Translations under genes and position numbers: made by a program | Notes under the pieces: generated by a model | What the model saw: only the letters and a program-made list of their open reading frames with translations | What the model was told of the DNA's origin: nothing | Databases searched by the model: none | NCBI RefSeq assembly: GCF_000482805.1 | Contig: NZ_AXWT01000019.1 | Span: 2,501-66,500 of the forward strand | DNA: 64,000 nucleotides | Origin: Deinococcus murrayi DSM 11303 | GTDB lineage: Bacteria > Deinococcota > Deinococci > Deinococcales > Deinococcaceae | Reading direction: 5' to 3' | Shown here: in pieces, positions 58,588 to 64,000 of the stretch | How the letters are laid out: the number at the start of each line of letters is the position of its first letter | Position numbering within the stretch: the first letter of the stretch is position 1

Positions 58588-59325
58588 CTACTCCTCCACT
58601 TCCATGGGCAGTTGCCAGTCAATCGGCGTCTGCCCGGATTCCTCCAGCGCCGCGTTCACCTTTGAAAAGGGCCGCGTCCCCAGGAACTTCGCCACGCTGA
58701 GGGGGCTGGGGTGGGCGGATTCGAGGATGACGTGTTGCGGGTTCGTCACCAACTTCGCCTTCTTGCGGGCGTAGGCCCCCCACAGCACGAAGACCACCCG
58801 TGATTCCTTCGCGTTGACGTGCCGAATCACCGCGTCGGTCAACCTCTCCCAGCCCCGGCCCGCGTGGCTGTTGGGTTCGCCCCGGCGCACGGTGAGGACG
58901 GCGTTCAGCAGCAGCACGCCCTGTTCGGCCCAGTGCCGCAGATACCCGTGGCGCGGCGGCTGGAAGCCGACGTCGGCCTGCAACTCCTTGTAGATGTTCG
59001 CCAGGCTGGGGGGCGGGCGCACGCCGGGCCGCACGGAAAAGGCCAGCCCGTGCGCCTGACCGGGGCCGTGATAGGGGTCCTGCCCCAGGATGAGGACCTT
59101 GACGGCCTCCAGAGGCGTGTACCGCAGCGCATTGAACACGTCGGGCGCGGGCGGGTAAACGGTGTGCTGGCGGCGCTCCTCGACCAGAAAGTCCCTCAGC
59201 GCGTGGAAATACGGGGCGGCGAACTCGTCGTGCAGCGCCTCGCGCCAAGAGTCGGGCAGGCCCGCTGGAATCAGGGGTTTGGGAGCTTCGGGAGTCGTGC
59301 CGAAGAGGCCAGGCTGGTCGGTCAT
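58588..59325 (-). CDS. ung: Uracil-DNA glycosylase, possible internal-start product
   Basis: 245 residues when translated from the internal ATG at 59325, the usual size of family-1 UDG (about 225-250). The Shine-Dalgarno GGAGG is at the complement of 59335-59339. UDG removes uracil from DNA at the start of base excision repair. The same frame is open upstream into the photolyase. This entry records the alternative that the enzyme is mainly made separately. Confidence 0.6.
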   Translation of the reverse strand: MTDQPGLFGTTPEAPKPLIPAGLPDSWREALHDEFAAPYFHALRDFLVEERRQHTVYPPAPDVFNALRYTPLEAVKVLILGQDPYHGPGQAHGLAFSVRPGVRPPPSLANIYKELQADVGFQPPRHGYLRHWAEQGVLLLNAVLTVRRGEPNSHAGRGWERLTDAVIRHVNAKESRVVFVLWGAYARKKAKLVTNPQHVILESAHPSPLSVAKFLGTRPFSKVNAALEESGQTPIDWQLPMEVEE

Positions 59326-60888
59326 CGGGGGGTTCCTCCGGGGGGCAGACTTGGGGGGGCGGATAGGCTTGGGTGGCAAGCCCCGCGCCACCCGCTCGGC
59401 CCGCAGCACCGCCTTTTTGCGGCTGCCATGCTTTTGATAGACGCGCCGGACCTCGGTCTCAAAGGCTTCACTCTCCCGCGCAGCATAGATTCTGGCCCGC
59501 GCTGCAGCGCCCGCCTTTCCTTCATCCACCACGGGCGGCGGGTAGGCCAGCCGGGTCGCCCCGCTCCACTCCCAGGGCGCGTGCAGGAAGTCGCCCGGCA
59601 CGTCCGCGAGTTCGGGCACCCAGCGGCGGATGAACACCCCGTCCGGGTCCTGCTCGCGGGCCTGCCGGGTGGGGGAGTAGATGCGGACGCGGTTGATGCC
59701 CACCGTGCTGCTCTGCATCTGCATCTGCGACCAGTGGATGCCGGGTTCGTTGTCCAGCCACTGCCGCGCCAGGAGCAGGCCGGTGGGCCGCCAGTGCAGC
59801 CACAGGTGCTGCGAGGCGAAGGAGACGAGCATCGCCCGCATCCGGAAGTTCAGCCAGCCCGTCTCCCGCAGCATCCGCATGCAGGCGTCCACGAGGGGAT
59901 AGCCGGTCTGCCCGTGCGCCCAGCGGTCGAAGAAGTCCGCGTTCCAGCCAGGGTCGCCCGCGTCCGGGCGCAGGCCATCGAAGGCGCGGTTGAGGTTGCG
60001 AACCTCCATCTGCGGCTCGGATTCCAGCCGCTGGATGAAATGGCAGTGCCAGTGCAGGCGGCTCTCGAAGGAGCGCAGGGAGCGCACCCAGCGTTCGTCG
60101 GCGTCGGGGTCGCCCTTCACTGCGGCCAGCCGCTGCCGGGTCGCCTGCACGACCTCGCGCAGGGACACGGTGCCAAAAGCCAGGGGCGCGGAGAGGCGCG
60201 AGCAGCTCTCCTCGGCGGTGAGGGGACTGCTCATCTCGCGCAGGTAGTTCACGCCGCGCACGGTCAGGAAGCTCTCCAGCGTGGCGCGGGCGACGCTCTC
60301 GCCGCCGGGGGGAATGGTCTTGTCGTTCGCTGGAACACCCAACTCCGCGTGGGTGTAGAGGCCGCCGGGCGGGAGGTCGGTGCCGCGCAGCGCGGCGGGC
60401 ACGGGCACGACCGGGGCCGACATCCGTTCCTCCCAGAGGTCCGCCCAGCCGTCGCGGTCGCGCAGCCTCCGCACCACGCCCGTCTGCGGCAGCTCGGCAA
60501 ACGGCACCCCGCGTTCCCGCGCCCAGGCCCGCACTCGGCGGTCACGCTGAAAACTCACCATGTTGCCCGTCTCCTCGTGCGCCCACAGCCCGCCCATCGG
60601 CACGAGTTCGGAGAGTTCCTCCAACACGGCGACCGCCTCGCCCCGCCGGACGACCAGCCCCGCGCCCAGCGCCCGCAGCCGCCCATCCAGCTCGGCCAGG
60701 CACTCATTCAGGTAGGTCAGGTGGTGCCCGGCGAACTCCTCGTGGCCCAGTTGTTCCGGCTCGTAGAGGTAGAGGGGCAGCACCGGCCCCCGTTCCGCTG
60801 CCGCCGCCAGTGGGGCGTGGTCGGCAACACGCAGGTCCTTTTTGAACCACACGACCTGAACGGGCGGGCCAGCGAGGGGACGGGGCAT
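58588..60888 (-). CDS. Photolyase/cryptochrome-family protein fused in frame to uracil-DNA glycosylase
   Basis: About 766 residues. Residues 1-about 500 are a photolyase/cryptochrome (VVWFKKDLRVADHAPLAAAA at the start, then the FAD-binding part with GQTGYPLVDACMRMLRETGW and NEPGIHWSQMQ). A basic Pro-rich linker (KPIRPPKSAPRRNPP) leads to Met522, from where a complete family-1 UDG follows: ILGQDPYHGPGQAHGLAF with the catalytic Asp, LLNAVLTVRRGEPNSHAG, and HPSPLS with the catalytic His. There is no stop between them. GGAGG sits 9 nt before Met522, so UDG may also be made alone. Start 60888 was chosen over 60963 for the first domain. Confidence 0.9.
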   Translation of the reverse strand: MPRPLAGPPVQVVWFKKDLRVADHAPLAAAAERGPVLPLYLYEPEQLGHEEFAGHHLTYLNECLAELDGRLRALGAGLVVRRGEAVAVLEELSELVPMGGLWAHEETGNMVSFQRDRRVRAWARERGVPFAELPQTGVVRRLRDRDGWADLWEERMSAPVVPVPAALRGTDLPPGGLYTHAELGVPANDKTIPPGGESVARATLESFLTVRGVNYLREMSSPLTAEESCSRLSAPLAFGTVSLREVVQATRQRLAAVKGDPDADERWVRSLRSFESRLHWHCHFIQRLESEPQMEVRNLNRAFDGLRPDAGDPGWNADFFDRWAHGQTGYPLVDACMRMLRETGWLNFRMRAMLVSFASQHLWLHWRPTGLLLARQWLDNEPGIHWSQMQMQSSTVGINRVRIYSPTRQAREQDPDGVFIRRWVPELADVPGDFLHAPWEWSGATRLAYPPPVVDEGKAGAAARARIYAARESEAFETEVRRVYQKHGSRKKAVLRAERVARGLPPKPIRPPKSAPRRNPPMTDQPGLFGTTPEAPKPLIPAGLPDSWREALHDEFAAPYFHALRDFLVEERRQHTVYPPAPDVFNALRYTPLEAVKVLILGQDPYHGPGQAHGLAFSVRPGVRPPPSLANIYKELQADVGFQPPRHGYLRHWAEQGVLLLNAVLTVRRGEPNSHAGRGWERLTDAVIRHVNAKESRVVFVLWGAYARKKAKLVTNPQHVILESAHPSPLSVAKFLGTRPFSKVNAALEESGQTPIDWQLPMEVEE

Positions 60889-60971
60889 CCGCCCAGTCTT
60901 CCCCATCCCGCACGGCGGGTCGGTACGCGCCCTCCCAAAGGGGAAGGGACGGGCATCCTGCACCCGTCCCC

Positions 60972-60998
60972 GCTGATGGCTGATAGCTGACCGCTCCC

Positions 60999-60999
<1 letters not shown>
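60972..60999. repeat. Heptad repeat array J (GCTGATN)
   Basis: Four 7-bp units (gctgatg, gctgata, gctgacc, gctcccc) abut the carA stop, related to array B. Confidence 0.75.
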
Positions 61000-62183
<1,184 letters not shown>

Positions 62184-62228
62184 AGGGACCTCCATTCGCG
62201 CCTCACGGGACGCGTTTGATGGGAAGAG

Positions 62229-62256
62229 TGGCCAGCAACCAGCCACCAGCGGCCAG
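62229..62256. repeat. Heptad repeat array K (left flank of the four-helix-bundle gene)
   Basis: Units tggccag, caaccag, ccaccag, cggccag. GGCCAGCAACCAGC (62230-62243) is the exact reverse complement of 62646-62659 in array L on the other side of the gene. Confidence 0.8.
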
Positions 62257-62278
62257 CATACGGGGCATATGCTGGGTT

Positions 62279-62632
62279 GTGCGTGATTACAGGCAGTTTG
62301 TGGTTTGGCAAAAGGCACATGCCTTGGCCCTGCGAGTTTACGTGCTGACGCACTCGTTTCCGGCAGACGAGCGATTTGGATTGACTGCTCAACTGCGGCG
62401 GGCAGCGGTCTCGATTCCTTCCAACATTGCGGAAGGAGCGGGAAGGTCCAGCGACACAGATTTTGCCCGGTTCTTGGACATGGCTGGCGGCTCTGCCAAC
62501 GAAGTCGAATATCAGATGTTGCTTGCCCGCGACCTGGGCTCCATTCCAGAACTGGAGTACCAGACTGTCACCCACCAACTGAGCGAAGTACGCCGCGTGC
62601 TCACCAGCTTCCGGCGCCGACTGAAATCTTAG
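62279..62632 (+). CDS. Four-helix-bundle protein, 23S rRNA intervening-sequence (IVP) family
   Basis: About 117 residues. Family features are [20 protein letters not shown] at the start, [20 protein letters not shown] with AEGAGR, and [20 protein letters not shown]. The fold is a four-helix bundle found in ORFs within intervening sequences of some 23S rRNAs and also free in genomes. The role is unknown. GTG 62279 fits the alignment; TATGCT 5 nt upstream may be its -10. It interrupts a minus-strand region (carA and acetyltransferases) and lies between inverted heptad arrays. Confidence 0.88.
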   Translation: MRDYRQFVVWQKAHALALRVYVLTHSFPADERFGLTAQLRRAAVSIPSNIAEGAGRSSDTDFARFLDMAGGSANEVEYQMLLARDLGSIPELEYQTVTHQLSEVRRVLTSFRRRLKS

Positions 62633-62665
62633 CTGGTGGCTGGAAGCTGGTTGCTGGCCGCTCCT
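62631..62665. repeat. Heptad repeat array L (right flank of the four-helix-bundle gene)
   Basis: Units agctggt, ggctgga, agctggt, tgctggc, cgctcct begin at the gene's stop codon. They are inverted relative to array K and run to the stop of the acetyltransferase gene. Confidence 0.8.
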
Positions 62666-63195
62666 CATCCCAGCTCCCGGAGCATCGCAATCTCATTGCA
62701 GTTCTCAAAAAAGGCGCAGCGCTGGCACTCGCTCCAGACCCTGGGATGCAGGTTTGCCTTGTCGATGCGGTGAAAGCCGCACCTCTCGAAAAAAGCCTGC
62801 TGGTAGGTCCAGGCAAAGAGGGCCGGAAGGCCGAGGTCGCGGGCTTCGCGCTCGCAGGCCGCGACAAGTTGCTTGCCTAGCCCCCGCCCCTGCATGTGCG
62901 GATGAATGGCGAGGCCGCGCACCTCCGCGAGGTCCGCCGCGAGGAGGTGCAAGCCGCAGACCCCGGCCAGGCCGCCGGGTTTGCCCCCGTGCGGTTCAGC
63001 CAGCACGAGGTGAAAGTCGCGAATGGTTTCGGCGAGCAGCGACCGGGAGCGCACCAGCATTTGCCCCCGCGCCGCCCAGTAGCCGATGAGTTCGTGAATC
63101 GCCTCAATGTCCGGGAGCCGCGCCTTGCGGGTGACCAGCGGGGCCTGCGGATGAATGTCGGGAACAGCGATGGAGTCAAGGCTGAGGAAGGTCAT
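62665..63195 (-). CDS. GNAT acetyltransferase, ArgA-type (putative N-acetylglutamate synthase)
   Basis: 176 residues. The acetyl-CoA site is in VRGLAIHPHMQGRGLGKQLV (R-x-x-G-x-G/A type). TRKARLPDIEAIHELIGYWA at the start and FERCGFHRIDKANLHPRVW are as in short ArgA-like synthases of arginine biosynthesis. The cysteine-rich tail (SECQRCAFFENC) is also typical. GGAGGT lies about 8 nt before the ATG. It is the last of three GNAT genes on this strand, which suggests a cluster, though acceptor specificities are not readable. Confidence 0.85.
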   Translation of the reverse strand: MTFLSLDSIAVPDIHPQAPLVTRKARLPDIEAIHELIGYWAARGQMLVRSRSLLAETIRDFHLVLAEPHGGKPGGLAGVCGLHLLAADLAEVRGLAIHPHMQGRGLGKQLVAACEREARDLGLPALFAWTYQQAFFERCGFHRIDKANLHPRVWSECQRCAFFENCNEIAMLRELG

Positions 63196-63244
63196 AGGCT
63201 GACCTCCCAGAGTGCGGCGGGAAGTCCAGTGCCCCCGCGCCGCC

Positions 63245-63715
63245 CTACGCCTGCCCGACGCTCACTTCCAGGGGCCGCATCCAGGTGCTGCCGCCGGGGC
63301 GCTCGCCACGGGCGCGGTAGGCGCGGACCTGCGGGGTGTCGGGCACGTCGCCCAGAACGACCGCGAGGGGCACTTGCGTAAAGCCGAAGCTCTGCCAGTC
63401 GCCCCCCTTGCTGAAGAGGTAGATGGCCCGGTCGCCCCGCGCCCGCGCATACTCCACGGCGCTCATGACCAGCCGCCGCCCCAGCCCCTGCCCCTGCGCC
63501 GAGGGCAGCACCGCCGCCCCGCGCAGCAGGGAGGCTCCCTCGCCGTGTTCCAGGCCGATGGCCCCGACGGGTTGGCCGCCGCGCTCCATCACCCAATAGG
63601 TCGTGCCGGGGGCCAGCGCCTCTTCGGTGTCCAGCCCCGCCTCGTGAAAGATGCGGCAGACGGTGTCCTTGTCCTGGGGCTGCGCGAGACGAATCTGAAC
63701 GTTCGAGTCGGTCAT
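63245..63715 (-). CDS. GNAT acetyltransferase
   Basis: About 156 residues. VQIRLAQPQDKDTVCRIFHE at the start, acetyl-CoA motif AAVLPSAQGQGLGRRLVMSA and the late YLFSKGGDWQSFGFTQVPL are typical of GNAT proteins, related to the ArgA-like neighbour. GGAGG precedes ATG 63715 by about 8 nt. TATGCT at the complement of 63793-63798 could be the -10 for this and the following gene (49 bp apart). The substrate is unknown. Confidence 0.85.
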   Translation of the reverse strand: MTDSNVQIRLAQPQDKDTVCRIFHEAGLDTEEALAPGTTYWVMERGGQPVGAIGLEHGEGASLLRGAAVLPSAQGQGLGRRLVMSAVEYARARGDRAIYLFSKGGDWQSFGFTQVPLAVVLGDVPDTPQVRAYRARGERPGGSTWMRPLEVSVGQA

Positions 63716-63829
63716 GGTGGAGTCCTCCGGAAGGGCGGTCCGGCCAGACCCCCCGGCGGGCGTCCGGCGCGGGTGGATTGTGCGTGCGGGCAGCATAGCG
63801 CACGCCCGGCCCGCCGGGGAGCCGCCGTC

Positions 63830-64000
63830 TCACGACCCGCCCCCTCCGCCCAGCACGTGCTTCCAGGCTTGCTCGTCATGAATCCAGCCCTTGCACACTC
63901 CGCTTTTGACCTGGGGCGTCCCCGGCAGCGCGGCGGCCAGCTCGTCCGCATTCACGGGCACGAAGCCCAAGCGCCGCCAGTAGTCCCCCGCCTCCTGCGA
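63830..64000 (-). CDS. GNAT-type acetyltransferase, C-terminal part only
   Basis: The visible 56 residues start inside the gene, which continues beyond the window edge. EAGDYWRRLGFVPVNADELA is the last strand/loop of a GNAT fold. The tail ends in WIHDEQAWKHVLGGGGGS. It is the third acetyltransferase in a row on this strand. The assignment rests on the short YWRRLGFVPV motif and on context. Confidence 0.65.
   Translation of the reverse strand, partial: SQEAGDYWRRLGFVPVNADELAAALPGTPQVKSGVCKGWIHDEQAWKHVLGGGGGS

Noticed and set aside
58819..60990. A 723-codon open frame on the plus strand
   Set aside because: It is antisense to the photolyase-UDG gene and shows only composition-driven residues.
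62184..62278. Pyrimidine attenuator or PyrR-binding leader before carA
   Set aside because: No terminator/antiterminator pair or PyrR loop was found; the segment is mostly a heptad array belonging to the opposite-strand gene.

Overview
The window is about 70% G+C and gene-dense. Almost every recognisable protein matches what is known from Deinococcus: a Dps with a lysine-rich N-terminal tail, a CbiX/DR2241-type fusion protein, a bacterial nitric oxide synthase oxygenase, a poxvirus-like topoisomerase IB, a PriA with ruined helicase motifs, and a three-module PilB/PilF. At about 19 genes a TANNNT hexamer lies 6 to 9 nt before the start codon with no Shine-Dalgarno site, which is the leaderless-mRNA arrangement described in Deinococcus. 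I infer a Deinococcus chromosome but cannot name the species. I saw no rRNA, tRNA, CRISPR array, transposase or prophage.

Layout. 1-4900: a LacI-regulated carbohydrate ABC importer (repressor, binding protein, two permeases, the last cut by the window edge) without an ATPase gene. 5060-16550: rpoZ, a cell-wall amidase, dnaE, a PilT-like ATPase, a DinB-like protein, 5-formyl-THF cyclo-ligase, a hexapeptide acyltransferase and fabI. 16550-22300: repeats, then pgeF/yfiH, a YqeG-type HAD phosphatase, and pilB and pilT. 22300-31300: a DUF4403 lipid-binding-like secreted protein, yjbQ, the NO synthase, a penicillin-acylase-family enzyme, an EamA exporter and priA. 31300-34000: three secreted proteins (FlgT-like, unknown, CsgG-like) that look like an undescribed envelope assembly module. 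34000-42130: phosphoesterase-like, VC0807-type, CbiX-DR2241, EF-hand, M20 and S41 peptidase genes, and an MdtH-like MFS exporter. 42170-42530: a small low-GC island with a leader peptide, a hairpin and a 56-residue membrane protein. 42550-50930: MBL hydrolase, dps, DUF4385, the overlapping crcB-xseA-mobA operon, corA, glutaryl-CoA dehydrogenase-like, tatD and AIM24. 51000-53510: an LptC/OstA-like trio. 53500-64000: carB, an alpha/beta hydrolase, topoisomerase IB, an in-frame photolyase-uracil-DNA-glycosylase fusion, carA, a four-helix-bundle gene bracketed by inverted heptad repeats, and three GNAT acetyltransferases.

Two non-coding patterns run through the window. One is the leaderless promoter signature. 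The other is a set of short tandem arrays with exact 7-bp periodicity in at least 13 gaps between genes. In two places the array ends in an almost identical promoter-plus-start-codon block in front of unrelated genes (yjbQ and tatD). Functionally the window mixes DNA replication and repair (dnaE, priA, xseA, topo IB, photolyase-UDG, dps), type IV pili, envelope biogenesis and pyrimidine/arginine precursor synthesis (carAB, ArgA-like).
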